Numbered from the stretch's first letter, positions 16,269 through 26,107 are shown. The stretch is 64,000 nt of DNA from Arthrobacter sp. PGP41 (GCF_002953935.1 NZ_CP026514.1:1426001-1490000), one strand, 5' to 3'. Made by a program: numbers and translations. Notes: generated by a model not told the origin, from the sequence alone.

Positions 16269-17459
16269 ATGTCCACAGCCGCTGCAGGCCTCAACGACCT
16301 TCCCTACGCTGACGGCGACTTCTTCGCCTTTGAGCAGCTGCTCACCGGAAAGGAACAGGACCGGCTGGCAGAGGTCAGGGAGTTCCTGGCGCGGGAGGTC
16401 AAACCCATCGCCGTGGACTTCTGGAACCGCGGTGAATTCCCGATGGACCTCATCCCCAAGCTGGCCAACATCGACCTGGTCAGTCCGGTGCGCCGTCAGG
16501 GCTATTCCAACCTCCTCGCCGGCCTGGTCCACGCAGAGGTGACCCGGGCCGACGCCTCAATCTCCACCTTCATGGGCGTCCACGACGGCCTGTTTACCGG
16601 CTCCATTGAGGCGCTGGCATCACAGGAACAAAAGGACGCCTGGCTTCCTGACATTTACGCCCTGAACAAGATCGGCGCCTTCGGGCTGACCGAACCCCTG
16701 GGCGGCAGCGACGTTGCCGGCGGCACCCGCACCACCGCACGGCGGGAGGGCGGCGGCTGGATCCTCAACGGAGCAAAGCGCTGGATCGGCAACGCAACGT
16801 TCTCCGACTGGGTGGTCATCTACGCCAGGGATGTGGACGACAACCAGGTCAAGGGCTTCCTGGTAGACACCACCCTGGAGGGCTTCAGTGCTGCCAAGAT
16901 CGAGAACAAGATCGCACTGCGGACTGTCCAGAACGCCGACATCGCCCTGGACAACGTGCTGGTCCCGGACTTCTGCAAGCTGGCACACGCCAACAGCTTC
17001 CGCGACGTCAACAAGGTCCTGAAGGTCACCCGGCTGGGCGTCGCGTGGCAGGCCGTGGGCCAGCAGCTGGCCGCCTTCGACGTGGCCCGGCGCTATGCCG
17101 TGGAACGCCACCAGTTTGGCCGGCCGCTCGCATCCTTCCAGCTGGTGCAAAGCCAGCTGGTGCAGATCCTCGGCAACGCCGTCAGTTCCATGGGCATGAT
17201 GGTGCGGCTCTCCCAGCTGGAGGACGCAGGACAGGCGCGCGACGAACAGTCCGCCCTCGCGAAGGCATTCACAACAGCGAGGATGCGCGAAAGCGTGGCG
17301 ATCGGCCGGAGCATCCTGGGCGGCAACGGCATTGTGACGGACTTCGAGATGGCCAAGATCTTCGCCGACGCTGAAGCCATCTACTCCTATGAAGGCACGC
17401 ACGAGATCAACACACTGGTCACCGGCCGCGCGATCACCGGCATCTCCGCGATTGTCTAG
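16269..17459 (+). CDS. Acyl-CoA dehydrogenase (glutaryl-CoA dehydrogenase-like)
   Basis: 396 residues. The FAD enzyme introduces a trans-2,3 double bond into acyl-CoA thioesters. The family signatures are GAFGLTEPLGGSDVAGGTRT (about 134-153) and the C-terminal ILGGNGIVTDFEMAKIFADA. The catalytic Glu is in SYEGTHEIN near residue 378. Pattern and length fit the glutaryl-CoA dehydrogenase group, which also decarboxylates, but a short/branched-chain enzyme is possible. ATG 16269 follows GAGGTAACC. It is the first chromosomal gene right of the island and has the operator described at 16198. Confidence 0.88.
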   Translation: MSTAAAGLNDLPYADGDFFAFEQLLTGKEQDRLAEVREFLAREVKPIAVDFWNRGEFPMDLIPKLANIDLVSPVRRQGYSNLLAGLVHAEVTRADASISTFMGVHDGLFTGSIEALASQEQKDAWLPDIYALNKIGAFGLTEPLGGSDVAGGTRTTARREGGGWILNGAKRWIGNATFSDWVVIYARDVDDNQVKGFLVDTTLEGFSAAKIENKIALRTVQNADIALDNVLVPDFCKLAHANSFRDVNKVLKVTRLGVAWQAVGQQLAAFDVARRYAVERHQFGRPLASFQLVQSQLVQILGNAVSSMGMMVRLSQLEDAGQARDEQSALAKAFTTARMRESVAIGRSILGGNGIVTDFEMAKIFADAEAIYSYEGTHEINTLVTGRAITGISAIV

Positions 17460-17495
17460 CCTTCCCGGCCTGCCGCGGCATACTCGGGCCAGGTA

Positions 17496-18074
17496 CTAGG
17501 GCGGCGCTTCGAGCGGCAGGAGGATGGACGGCCGGAGATCCATGACGAACTGCAGCGGATTGACGTAGTCATCGCCGCGCCGCACACCCCAGTGCACGCA
17601 GGGCGCTGCAGGGCAATGCCCCGGACGTGCCGTGCCGACAGGCTGCCCGGCCGCTACCACGCTGCCTGCTGCGAGGGTGCTTGCAACCGGCTCAAAGCTG
17701 CTCCGCAGCCCGTTGCCGTGGTCGATGGTGATTACCGGGCGGTCCACCACCACCCCCGCGAAGCTGACGGTGCCCGCAGCCGGCGAGGTGACGTGTGCGC
17801 CGTCGAAGGCTGCTCCGAGGTCCACGCCCCGGTGGCCGCTGAGCCAGGGCTTCGGGGGCGGATCAAAATCCCGCAACACACGGGGACGGGGGCTGAGGGG
17901 CCATTGCCAGGAGGGTGCGGCCGCGTCTGCCACGCCGGCGGTGGCGTCCGGAGCCGCCCCCTCCACGGCTCCCAAGGGTCCACCGTAGGCGGGCGCCGCG
18001 GTGAGGGGCTCCCCGGCGGGGGCCAGTGAAGCGGGCATCAGGAGGAACGCCGCGAGCAGCAATGGTGGTCTCAT
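17496..18074 (-). CDS. Secreted M23-family (LytM-like) metallopeptidase domain protein
   Basis: 192 residues. A signal peptide (MRPPLLLAAFLLMPASLAPA) is followed by a low-complexity Ala/Pro segment and an M23 domain from about residue 58. The first zinc ligands are His81 and Asp85 in SGHRGVDLGA. The usual C-terminal H-x-H is C-x-H here (Cys159-Val-His161 in APCVHWGVR), so the zinc-ligand His is kept but the catalytic His is replaced by Cys. The protein may bind or weakly cut peptidoglycan, or regulate another hydrolase. It is convergent with the acyl-CoA dehydrogenase. Confidence 0.85.
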   Translation of the reverse strand: MRPPLLLAAFLLMPASLAPAGEPLTAAPAYGGPLGAVEGAAPDATAGVADAAAPSWQWPLSPRPRVLRDFDPPPKPWLSGHRGVDLGAAFDGAHVTSPAAGTVSFAGVVVDRPVITIDHGNGLRSSFEPVASTLAAGSVVAAGQPVGTARPGHCPAAPCVHWGVRRGDDYVNPLQFVMDLRPSILLPLEAPP

Positions 18075-18542
18075 GCCACCAGCGTGCGCCCGCCTTGATC
18101 GTGCCGCGAGCGGCAGGTGCGGCTATGTGGATAAGGTGCGCGCCGGCGTCGTTCCTGTCCTCGTCAGTGTCCTCTGGCCGAGGGTGCCTGTAGTACACTT
18201 GATGGAGCAGTTTGCTGCGCCCTCAATGCCTCCCGTCCAGCGGCTATCCAGTGGTTCTTCCAAAGGTATATGTTCCTGTCCGGGCGGCGTCGGCACATCT
18301 CATTCAGGAGTGTGGGGGAGCGGCAGCTGACTACGCGCATCCAGCCCTCCTTAGCGACGCCCCGGCCGAGCTGGCGGAGGATCAGGCCTCTTGCGGTCGG
18401 GACTCCGGTCCTGATGGGAAGCCTGATGGATGCCAGGAGCACGGCCCGTCCGGGCCACGCTAATCAACCGTCAACTATTGGCAGGGTAAGAAGCCTCCGG
18501 GTTTTCTCATGAATGACCTGCCGGAAAATAAGGAGCGTCGGA
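18075..18542 (+). promoter_or_regulatory. Upstream region and long 5' leader of rpsB
   Basis: This 468-bp gap holds no gene I can support. A likely -10, TAGTAC or TACACT, is at 18191-18199, which would give a leader of about 335 nt before rpsB. It contains short hairpins: ATCAGG/CCTGAT at 18381-18415 enclosing GGAC-TCCG-GTCC, and GGCCC-GTCC-GGGCC at 18443-18456. Ribosomal protein operons are often self-regulated through such leaders, but no known motif was recognised. Confidence 0.4.
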
Positions 18543-19412
18543 ATGCCCGTCGTAACCATGCGCCAGCTGCTTGACAGCGGCGTCCACTTTGGACACCAGA
18601 CCCGCCGTTGGAACCCGAAGATGAAGCGCTTCATCTTCACCGAGCGCAACGGCATCTACATCATCGACCTTCAGCAGTCGCTGTCCTACATCGACCGCGC
18701 CTACGAATTCGTGAAGGCCACCGTTGCCCACGGCGGCACCGTCCTCTTCGTCGGCACCAAGAAGCAGGCCCAGGAAGCGATTGCCGAGCAGGCAACCCGC
18801 GTTGGCCAGCCCTACGTCAACCAGCGTTGGCTCGGCGGCATGCTGACCAACTTCCAGACGGTCGCCAAGCGCATCCAGCGCATGAAGGAACTCGAAGAGA
18901 TCGACTTCGACGACGTCGCCGGTTCCGCTTACACCAAGAAGGAGCTGCTGCTCCTCAAGCGCGAACTCACCAAGCTGGAGTCCAACCTCGGCGGTATCCG
19001 CAACCTGACCAAGGCACCGTCCGTGCTCTGGATCGTGGACACCAAGAAGGAACACCTCGCCGTTGACGAGGCCAAGAAGTTGAACATCCCCGTTGTTGCC
19101 ATCCTGGACACCAACTGCGATCCGGACGAGGTCGACTTCCCGATCCCGGGCAACGACGACGCCATCCGCTCCGTCAACCTCCTCACCCGCGTTGTTGCAG
19201 ACGCCGTTGCCGAAGGCCTCATCGCGCGCAACAGCCGTGGCACGGGCGCTACTGAAGCTCCGGAAGAGCCGCTGGCCGAGTGGGAGCGCGAGCTCCTCGA
19301 AGGCAGCAAGGCTGAAGCTGCAGCTCCGGCAGAAGAAGCTGCGGCACCCGCCGCCGCTGAAGCTGCCGCTCCGGCGGAGGAAGCTGCTGCTCCTTCCGAA
19401 GAAGCCAAGTAA
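18543..19412 (+). CDS. rpsB: 30S ribosomal protein S2
   Basis: 289 residues. The start [20 protein letters not shown] is typical of S2 and the rest of the family core is complete to about residue 240. The last 45 residues are an Ala/Glu/Pro-rich tail, common in actinobacterial S2. ATG 18543 follows AAGGAGCGTCGG; the in-frame ATG 18513 is not supported. tsf follows after 129 bp. Confidence 0.98.
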   Translation: MPVVTMRQLLDSGVHFGHQTRRWNPKMKRFIFTERNGIYIIDLQQSLSYIDRAYEFVKATVAHGGTVLFVGTKKQAQEAIAEQATRVGQPYVNQRWLGGMLTNFQTVAKRIQRMKELEEIDFDDVAGSAYTKKELLLLKRELTKLESNLGGIRNLTKAPSVLWIVDTKKEHLAVDEAKKLNIPVVAILDTNCDPDEVDFPIPGNDDAIRSVNLLTRVVADAVAEGLIARNSRGTGATEAPEEPLAEWERELLEGSKAEAAAPAEEAAAPAAAEAAAPAEEAAAPSEEAK

Positions 19413-19463
19413 CACAAGTAAATCCGGATTTTCCGGCGCCGTCCTGCGGCAGCCGGAGCTGCT

Positions 19464-19500
19464 GACAGGATGGCGGCCCGCCACGGGCTGCCGTCCTGTC
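19464..19500 (+). other. Hairpin between rpsB and tsf
   Basis: GACAGGA, GGC and GCCCG pair with CGGGC, GCC and TCCTGTC around CCA, with two mismatched positions. No T-run follows, so it is not a standard terminator. It may set the S2 to EF-Ts ratio by attenuation or RNA processing. Confidence 0.6.
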
Positions 19501-19541
19501 GGTCCGTACACCACAACAAATTTCTAGACAGAGGGGTTCAC

Positions 19542-20378
19542 ATGGCGAACTACACTGCCGCGGACATCAAGGCCCTGCGCGAGCGCACCGGCGCCGGCAT
19601 GATGGACGTCAAGAAGGCTCTTGACGAGGCCAACGGCGACGCCGAGAAGGCCATCGAGATCATCCGCATCAAGGGCCTCAAGGGCGCCACCAAGCGCGAA
19701 GGCCGCTCCACCGCTGAAGGCCTGGTGGCCGCAAAGGTCAGCAACGGCGTCGGCGTCATGATCGAGGTCAACTGCGAGACCGACTTCGTTGCCAAGGCTG
19801 ACAAGTTCATCCAGCTGGCCGACAAGGTCCTGGCCGTTGCCGTCGAGTCCGGCGCTGCCGACCTCGAGACCCTTCTCGCCACCGATGTTGACGGCAAGCC
19901 CCTCTCCGAGGTCGTCGTCGAAGAAGGCGCAGTCCTGGGCGAAAAGGTTGTTGTCCGCCGCATCTCCCGCATCGAGGGTGCAACGGTTGACGCTTACCTG
20001 CACAAGACCTCCAAGGACCTGCCGGCCCAGGTTGGCGTGCTGTTCGCTGTTGACGGTGAAGGCGAAGCTGCTGCCACCGCAGCCCACGATGTCGCAGTCC
20101 ACATTGCGGCCATGGCCCCGAACTACCTGACCCGCGAGGACGTTCCGTCCGACCTGGTTGAGTCCGAGCGCCGCATTGCCGAAGAAACCGCCAAGGCCGA
20201 GGGCAAGCCCGAAGCCGCCCTCACCAAGATTGTGGAAGGCCGCGTTACCGGCTTCTACAAGGGTGAGGTCCTGGTTGACCAGGCATTCGCCAAGGACGCC
20301 AAGAAGTCCGTGGCACAGGTCCTCGCTGAGGCCGGTGTCAAGGGAACCGCGTTCACGCGTTTCCGCGTCGGCTCCTAG
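19542..20378 (+). CDS. tsf: Elongation factor Ts
   Basis: 278 residues. The nucleotide exchange factor for EF-Tu. The N-terminal UBA-like module ([20 protein letters not shown]) and the core motif [12 protein letters not shown] are present. The C-terminal end [20 protein letters not shown] is complete. ATG 19542 lies 8 bp after GAGGGG. The longer frame from 19470 covers the hairpin and is not used. Confidence 0.98.
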   Translation: MANYTAADIKALRERTGAGMMDVKKALDEANGDAEKAIEIIRIKGLKGATKREGRSTAEGLVAAKVSNGVGVMIEVNCETDFVAKADKFIQLADKVLAVAVESGAADLETLLATDVDGKPLSEVVVEEGAVLGEKVVVRRISRIEGATVDAYLHKTSKDLPAQVGVLFAVDGEGEAAATAAHDVAVHIAAMAPNYLTREDVPSDLVESERRIAEETAKAEGKPEAALTKIVEGRVTGFYKGEVLVDQAFAKDAKKSVAQVLAEAGVKGTAFTRFRVGS

Positions 20379-20388
20379 CCGAAACTGC

Positions 20389-20421
20389 AAGGGGGTGGCC
20401 ACTTCGGTGGCCGCCCCTTTT
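20389..20421 (+). terminator. Terminator after tsf
   Basis: GGGG(T)GGCCAC and GTGGCC(G)CCCC pair around a TTCG tetraloop, followed by TTTT. It separates rpsB-tsf from pyrH. Confidence 0.92.
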
Positions 20422-20518
20422 GCATGCGCGGGGAGGCCCCGTACGGGACAGGCCCGTATGGGACCTTTTGGCCGCGCAGCAGGATAACCTTTTTAGAGTT
20501 CACCAACGGGAAGGCATC

Positions 20519-21256
20519 ATGGAAGCCGTCAACACTGTAGTCCAGCCAGAGAAAAGTCGACGCCGGGTCCTCCTGAAGCTCTCCGGCGAGGTCTTCGGCG
20601 GCGGGAAGCTGGGCGTTGACCCGGAGACCGTCCGCGACGTCGCCAAGCAGATCGCCGCAGCCGTACCCCAGGTGGAGGTGGCCATCGTCGTGGGCGGCGG
20701 CAACTTCTTCCGCGGCGCCGAACTTTCCCAGAGCGGAATGGACCGCTCCCGCGCCGACTACATGGGCATGCTCGGCACCGTGATGAACTGCCTTGCCCTC
20801 CAGGACTTCCTGGAACAGGCCGGCGTCGAAACCCGAGTCCAGAGTGCCATCACCATGGGCCAGGTCGCCGAGGCGTACATTCCCCGCCGCGCCATCCGCC
20901 ACATGGAAAAGGACCGCGTGGTCATTTTCGGCGCCGGCGCCGGGCTGCCGTACTTTTCCACCGACACCGTTGCGGCGCAGCGGGCCCTCGAGGTCCACGC
21001 CGATGTCGTCCTGATGGCCAAGAGCGGTGTGGACGCCGTCTACACCGCCGACCCCAAGAAGGACCCCACAGCCGAGCGGCTGGAAACCCTCAGCTACGAC
21101 GACGCGCTCCGCCGGGACATCCGGGTCATGGACCAGACGGCCATGACCATGTGCAAGGACAACAACCTTTCCATGGTGGTCTTCGGCATGGAAGGCGAAG
21201 GCAACGTCACCCGCGCCATCCTCGGCGAAAAGCTGGGCACGCTGGTGACCGCCTAG
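20519..21256 (+). CDS. pyrH: UMP kinase
   Basis: 245 residues, amino-acid kinase fold. It phosphorylates UMP to UDP with ATP. Key blocks are [27 protein letters not shown] and [20 protein letters not shown] plus [11 protein letters not shown] 20519 follows GGGAAGG. A promoter may lie in TTTTGG...GATAACCT at about 20466-20490. It forms a block with frr and cdsA as in most bacteria. Confidence 0.97.
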   Translation: MEAVNTVVQPEKSRRRVLLKLSGEVFGGGKLGVDPETVRDVAKQIAAAVPQVEVAIVVGGGNFFRGAELSQSGMDRSRADYMGMLGTVMNCLALQDFLEQAGVETRVQSAITMGQVAEAYIPRRAIRHMEKDRVVIFGAGAGLPYFSTDTVAAQRALEVHADVVLMAKSGVDAVYTADPKKDPTAERLETLSYDDALRRDIRVMDQTAMTMCKDNNLSMVVFGMEGEGNVTRAILGEKLGTLVTA

Positions 21257-21385
21257 CTGCGGCTAGGATGTTTTCAGGACAGTTCCGTCGGTGCCGTTAA
21301 GGACACGGACGGACCAGCAACAGAGAACCACGTTGTGTGCAGGGACCCGGCCACCCGGACTGCACCAGGACCTTCAGGAGAGACC

Positions 21386-21943
21386 GTGATCGAAGAAACC
21401 TTGCTCGAAGCCGAAGAAAAGATGGACAAGGCAGTAGAGGTAGCCAAGGAAGACTTCGCTTCCGTCCGCACCGGCCGCGCCAACCCGGGCCTGTACAACA
21501 AGGTCCTGGTGGAGTACTACGGGTCGCCCACTCCACTGCAGCAGCTTGCCTCGTTCGCTATCCCGGACGCCCGCACCATCCTCATCACCCCCTTCGACAA
21601 GACGGCCCTGCGCGACATTGAGCGTGCCCTCAGCGATTCCGAGGTGGGCGCCAACCCGTCCAACGACGGCAACGTCATCCGGATCACCATCCCGGAGCTG
21701 ACCAAGGAACGCCGCAAGGAATACGTCAAGATCGTCAAGACCAAGGGCGAGGACGCCAAGGTGTCCATCCGCAACATCCGCCGCAAGGCCAAGGAAACCC
21801 TTGACAGGCTGGTCAAGGACGGCGAGGCCGGGGAGGACGAGGGCACCCGCGCCGAGAAGGAGCTGGACAGCCTTACCAAAGCCCACGTGGACGGCATCGA
21901 TGAGCTGCTCAAGCGCAAGGAAGCAGAGCTGCTCGAAGTCTGA
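21386..21943 (+). CDS. frr: Ribosome recycling factor
   Basis: 185 residues, the full family length. The motif [20 protein letters not shown] marks the head of the three-helix bundle, and [18 protein letters not shown] (with one or two changes) the tail. With EF-G it splits post-termination ribosomes. GTG 21386 follows CAGGAG. The stop overlaps the cdsA start. Confidence 0.97.
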   Translation: MIEETLLEAEEKMDKAVEVAKEDFASVRTGRANPGLYNKVLVEYYGSPTPLQQLASFAIPDARTILITPFDKTALRDIERALSDSEVGANPSNDGNVIRITIPELTKERRKEYVKIVKTKGEDAKVSIRNIRRKAKETLDRLVKDGEAGEDEGTRAEKELDSLTKAHVDGIDELLKRKEAELLEV

Positions 21944-22866
21944 TGGGGCAGGCAGATCAGGCCCCGGCAGCAAGGGCGCGCACACGGGGGAAGCAGCCCA
22001 GGAGCAACCCGACGCCAAAGGCCGGACGTAACCTTCCGGCCGCCGTCGTGGTGGGTCTGGCCATGTTGTTTGCCGTTCTGGGCGGCCTGCTGCTGCTCCC
22101 GCTCGGCTTCGTTGCGGTAACCACCACCTTCGCCATATTCGGCGTCTGGGAAATCTACCGCGCCCTGGAAGCCAACGGGACCAGGATGCCCATCGTGCCG
22201 GTGATGACCGGCACGGTGGCCATGCCCTTCGCCGCCTACCTTGGGGGCATCGAAAGCCTCCTGTTTGCCATGCTGCTGAGCTCGGTGGCCGTGCTGCTCT
22301 GGCGGTCCATCGAAAGTGCCGCCGGCTCGGCCAACAGCATCTTCGCGGGCGTCTTCACCCTGGGCTGGGTGCCGTTCTTCATCAGCTTCGCCGTACTGCC
22401 GCTGCACGCCGCGGGCGGTGCAACCCCGCTGGGACTGTGGCCGGGCGGAACCATCCCCCAGGGCGCCTGGCAGGTAGCGGTGATGCTCCTGCTGGTGGTT
22501 TCCAACGACACCTTCGGCTACCTGGTGGGGGCATCGCTGGGCAAGCACCCCATGGCGCCAAAAATCAGCCCCAAGAAGTCCTGGGAAGGATTCGCCGGGT
22601 CCATCGGCGGGGCCATGCTCATCGGTATCCTTGCCTGCCTGTTTGTACTCGACAAACCCTGGTGGGTGGGCATCGTCCTGGCGGTTGGCCTGGTCGCCGC
22701 TTCCACCGCCGGTGACCTCGCTGAATCCATGGTCAAGCGCGAACTGGGCATCAAGGACATGAGCAGCATCCTGCCCGGACACGGGGGAGTCATGGACAGG
22801 CTGGACTCGATAGTCTTTGCTTCGCCGGCAGCGTTCGTCCTCTACGGGCTGGTGGCCGGTGCCTGA
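21943..22866 (+). CDS. cdsA: Phosphatidate cytidylyltransferase
   Basis: 307 residues with about eight membrane helices. It makes CDP-diacylglycerol from phosphatidic acid and CTP. The signature near the C-terminus is intact: SMVKRELGIKDMSSILPGHG followed by GVMDRLDS. The first 35 residues are basic and not membrane-embedded. The ATG overlaps the frr stop (TGATG), so the genes are translationally coupled. Its product feeds the phosphatidyltransferase type encoded at 10033. Confidence 0.96.
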   Translation: MGQADQAPAARARTRGKQPRSNPTPKAGRNLPAAVVVGLAMLFAVLGGLLLLPLGFVAVTTTFAIFGVWEIYRALEANGTRMPIVPVMTGTVAMPFAAYLGGIESLLFAMLLSSVAVLLWRSIESAAGSANSIFAGVFTLGWVPFFISFAVLPLHAAGGATPLGLWPGGTIPQGAWQVAVMLLLVVSNDTFGYLVGASLGKHPMAPKISPKKSWEGFAGSIGGAMLIGILACLFVLDKPWWVGIVLAVGLVAASTAGDLAESMVKRELGIKDMSSILPGHGGVMDRLDSIVFASPAAFVLYGLVAGA

Positions 22867-22955
22867 CACAAACCCCGCCGGAACGCCAGATCACCCCCGG
22901 CACAAATAAGCTGGTGCAGAAGTACTACGGCTGAAGAGCACTGAAGGAAGCAAAA

Positions 22956-23540
22956 GTGGCATTGGACATTCATCGGCAGATCCCTGCGTCCTTTGAGCGC
23001 GTGAAGCGCGGTGAGTACGGCTACAACGCCAAACAGGTGGACCAGTTCCTGCAGCGTGCCCGGGTGTCATTGGAGACCCCGGAATCAGCGGCCCGGCCCG
23101 TCAACAGTTCAGACGTCCGGGCTGTCTCCTTCGATCCCGTCAAAGGCGGGTATTCTGCCGCGGTGGTGGATGCCGCGCTGGACCGGCTCGAGGACGCCTT
23201 CGCCCGCCGGGAGCGGGACGAGCTGATCGCAGCCCGCGGGGAGGAGGCCTGGCTGCGCGAGATCGGCAACCTTTCGGGCATCCTCCGCGGGCGGCTGCAC
23301 CGCCCGGACGGCGACCGCTTCCGCCGCCCCGCCAAGAAGAAGGCGCGCAGCTACAACACGGCCGACGTCGACCGGCTGTGCCGCGAGCTGATTGCCTACC
23401 TTGAGCATGACAAGCCCCTCAGCGTGGACAGTGTGCGCCGGGCAGTGTTCCGCCCGGCCGTGGGCAGGGACGGGTACGAGGAATCGCAGGTGGATGCGTT
23501 CCTGGACCGCGTGGTTGAGCTGATGGCTGCCATCGACTGA
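22956..23540 (+). CDS. DivIVA-domain protein
   Basis: 194 residues. It contains the short DivIVA-like motif three times: GEYGYNAKQVDQFL (about 20-33), KGGYSAAVVDAALDRLEDAF, and GYEESQVDAFLDRVVELM at the end. The KKARSYNTADVDRL segment may be a fourth. Such proteins act at the cell pole or septum, but this one lacks the long coiled coil of true DivIVA/Wag31, so a role in polar growth is only a guess. GTG 22956 follows GAAGGAAGC. It may be the last gene of the cdsA transcript. Confidence 0.8.
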   Translation: MALDIHRQIPASFERVKRGEYGYNAKQVDQFLQRARVSLETPESAARPVNSSDVRAVSFDPVKGGYSAAVVDAALDRLEDAFARRERDELIAARGEEAWLREIGNLSGILRGRLHRPDGDRFRRPAKKKARSYNTADVDRLCRELIAYLEHDKPLSVDSVRRAVFRPAVGRDGYEESQVDAFLDRVVELMAAID

Positions 23541-23569
23541 GCCGCCCGGCTTCCGGACGGCAGGGGAGC

Positions 23570-25036
23570 TCAGCGCTCGGTGGCGAGCGGGCGCTCCGGG
23601 GTGTGGAGCCGGGTCATCACCCTGGCCATGGTTCCCGGGATCCGCTGCGCCGTTGCGCGGGACACGATGACCATTACCGCAAAGGCCGTGGGTACCGTCC
23701 ATGCCGCCGGCTGGGCAAGCCAACCGGGGGTGTTGGCTGCCCCGGCGACGGCCCCGACGATCATTGCCCCACCGCACAGGACTCCGCCGGTCAGCATGCC
23801 GGCGATGGCGCCGGCGTCGGTAAGCCCCCGCCACCAGATCCCCAGCAGCAGCACCGGGCACACCGTGGAGGCGGTAAAGGCGAAGACCAGCCCGACGCTC
23901 CCTGCCAGGGCGAAGGAGTCGGTCATGAACGCAAAGCCCAAGGGGACAACGGCGGAAATGACGGCTGCCAGCCGGAAGCTGCCCACGCCTGCGCCCAGGA
24001 CGTCCTGGCTGATGACGCCGGCCAGGGAAACCACCAGCCCCGAGGTGGTGGAAAGGAAGGCCGCGAAGGCCCCCGCCACCACTAGCGCGGACAGCAGGTC
24101 GCCCGCCGTACCGCCCACGAGTTGCCCGGGCAGCAGCAGCACCATGGCGTCCGCCTGGCCGGCGCGCGCCAGCCCCGGAGCGAACATCCGCCCCACGAGC
24201 CCGTAGGCGGTGGGAAACAGGTAGAACACGGACAGCAGGCCCAGGACGATCAGCGTGGTGCGGCGGGCGGACTGGCCGTCGGGGTTGGTGTAGAAGCGCA
24301 CCAGCACGTGCGGCAGGCCCAGGGTTCCAAAAAGCAGGGCAACCAGCAACGATACGTTCTCGTAGAGCCCCGCAGGGGGCGCCCCCGTGGGATTAACCGC
24401 AGGCGCAGCGAGGGCAGGGGCCCCGCTGCCGGCGAGAACGAAGATGATGAACAGGATGGGAACGGCCAGTGCGGTGAGCTTCAGCCAGTACTGGAACGCC
24501 TGGACGAACGTAATGGAGCGCATGCCGCCTGCCACCACGGTGAGGCATACCACGATCACCACCGCGACGGACCCCACCCAGGACGGCAGCCCGGTGGTGA
24601 TGCGGATGGTGAGGGCAGCGCCGTGGAGCTGGGGCACGATGTACAGCCAGCCCACCAGCACCACCACCAGGCTGGTGACTTGCCGCACCGGCCGGGAGTC
24701 AAGCCTGGCCTCGGTGAAGTCGGGGATGGTGTAGGCGCCGGACCGCCGCAGCGGCGCTGCCACGAAGAGCAGCAGCATCAGGTACCCTGCCGTGTACCCG
24801 ACCGGAAACCACAGCGCATCCGTTCCGGACAGCAGGATGAGCCCGGCGACACCCAGGAAGCTGGCAGCGGACAGGTATTCGCCGCCGATCGCGGACGCGT
24901 TCCACCATGGCCGGACCGTGCGGGAAGCGACGTAGAAATCACCCGTGGTCCGCGATATGCGCAGGCCGTAGAAGCCGATCACGGCGGTGGCCAGGGAGAC
25001 ACCCACCAGGGCAGCCAGTGCGATGCCGGGGTTCAC
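23570..25036 (-). CDS. SSS-family monocarboxylate symporter
   Basis: 488 residues with about 13 membrane helices. GEYLSAASFLGVAGLI and TIPDFTEARLDSRPVRQV are characteristic of the ActP/MctC acetate and pyruvate symporters of the sodium:solute family. It probably imports acetate, pyruvate or a related acid. It is similar in kind to the gene at 27930. It lies 8 bp after the small membrane gene on the same strand, and both follow the two-component genes, so all four probably form one operon. Confidence 0.87.
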   Translation of the reverse strand: MNPGIALAALVGVSLATAVIGFYGLRISRTTGDFYVASRTVRPWWNASAIGGEYLSAASFLGVAGLILLSGTDALWFPVGYTAGYLMLLLFVAAPLRRSGAYTIPDFTEARLDSRPVRQVTSLVVVLVGWLYIVPQLHGAALTIRITTGLPSWVGSVAVVIVVCLTVVAGGMRSITFVQAFQYWLKLTALAVPILFIIFVLAGSGAPALAAPAVNPTGAPPAGLYENVSLLVALLFGTLGLPHVLVRFYTNPDGQSARRTTLIVLGLLSVFYLFPTAYGLVGRMFAPGLARAGQADAMVLLLPGQLVGGTAGDLLSALVVAGAFAAFLSTTSGLVVSLAGVISQDVLGAGVGSFRLAAVISAVVPLGFAFMTDSFALAGSVGLVFAFTASTVCPVLLLGIWWRGLTDAGAIAGMLTGGVLCGGAMIVGAVAGAANTPGWLAQPAAWTVPTAFAVMVIVSRATAQRIPGTMARVMTRLHTPERPLATER

Positions 25037-25043
25037 GGTTCCC

Positions 25044-25394
25044 TCACTGGTCCTCGGCCAGGTCCCGGTACCGTGCCTCGTTGCGCGCCGCCGTCCGGAT
25101 GTACAGCCAGGCGCTGAGCCCGATCACCGGGTAGATGCCGGCCCCCAGCAGGAGCCAGGCGAACGGAATGCCGGCCACAGGGGTTTCGGCCAGCCCGGGG
25201 ACGGTGGTGAGCAGCAGGGGGAAGGCACCAAGGATCACCAGGAAGCCTCCGGCGACCACCAGGCCCAGCCGCAGCTGGGAGCGGATCAGGGACCTGACAA
25301 AAACCTGTCCGACTTCGGAGTCCTGGGCGGCTTCCCGCGTCTCCTTTGCCGGCCGCAGCGCAGTCTGCGGTGCCGTTACCCGCACCCTGGTCAT
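25044..25394 (-). CDS. Small membrane protein, DUF485-like partner of the symporter
   Basis: 116 residues with two membrane segments (about 43-65 and 77-98) and a C-terminal basic tail (ARNEARYRDL). The organisation is that of DUF485 proteins, which are usually coded before acetate symporters. ATG 25394 overlaps the TGA of the response regulator gene. The function is unknown but the pairing with ActP-type permeases is well established. Confidence 0.75.
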   Translation of the reverse strand: MTRVRVTAPQTALRPAKETREAAQDSEVGQVFVRSLIRSQLRLGLVVAGGFLVILGAFPLLLTTVPGLAETPVAGIPFAWLLLGAGIYPVIGLSAWLYIRTAARNEARYRDLAEDQ

Positions 25395-26107
25395 GTATTG
25401 GGCCTGATCCGGGTGGCCTCGAGTTTCTCCCGTACCGTGGGAAGGTGGCGCCTGCTGATGGGCAGGCCCGCGCCCGCCACCGTGACGCTGGGACCGTCGG
25501 CCGCGAGCTTCATCGAGGTCACGTGCTTCAGGGCCACCAGGTAGGAGCGGTGCGTCCGGATGAATCCGGCGTCCGCCCACTGCTGCTCGAGGTCAGCCAG
25601 CGGAACCCTGATCAGGTAGCTGGCCTCGGCGGTGTGGAGGCGCGCATAGTCGCCCTGCGCCTGGACGTAGGTGACGTCGTCGCGCCTGATCATTTTGGTG
25701 GTCCCGCCCTGGTCCACCGTAATCATCTCCGGCGCGGCGCCGCCGTCGCGCAGTTCGCTGATGCGCCCCACGCAGCGGGCCAGGCGCTCGGCCCGCACCG
25801 GCTTGAGCAGGTAATCCACCGCGGCGAGTTCGAAAGCGTCCAGCGCGTGGTCCTCGTCCGCCGTCACGAACACGACGGCGGGCGGCCGGCTGCTCCCTGC
25901 GATGGCCCGGGCAATGTCCAGGCCGGACATCGCGGGCATGTGGATGTCCAGGAAGACGGCGTCGACAGTGACGGAGGAGAGGGCATGGAGGGCTTCGCTG
26001 CCGGAGGTTGCCCGGAGGATCGTTCCCACGCGTTCGTCCCTTCCCAGCAGGAACGCCAGTTCCTCAACGGCGGGCAGCTCATCATCAACGACGAGGACGT
26101 TAATCAT
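25391..26107 (-). CDS. LytTR-family response regulator
   Basis: 238 residues. The receiver domain has the acidic pair in LVVDDELPA, the phospho-acceptor Asp in DAVFLDIHMP (about residue 53) and the Lys in DYLLKPV. The C-terminal LytTR DNA-binding domain shows YVQAQGDYARLHT and FIRTHRSYLVAL. LytTR proteins bind direct repeats. The partner kinase lies upstream on the same strand. The neighbours suggest control of carboxylate uptake. Confidence 0.92.
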   Translation of the reverse strand: MINVLVVDDELPAVEELAFLLGRDERVGTILRATSGSEALHALSSVTVDAVFLDIHMPAMSGLDIARAIAGSSRPPAVVFVTADEDHALDAFELAAVDYLLKPVRAERLARCVGRISELRDGGAAPEMITVDQGGTTKMIRRDDVTYVQAQGDYARLHTAEASYLIRVPLADLEQQWADAGFIRTHRSYLVALKHVTSMKLAADGPSVTVAGAGLPISRRHLPTVREKLEATRIRPNT

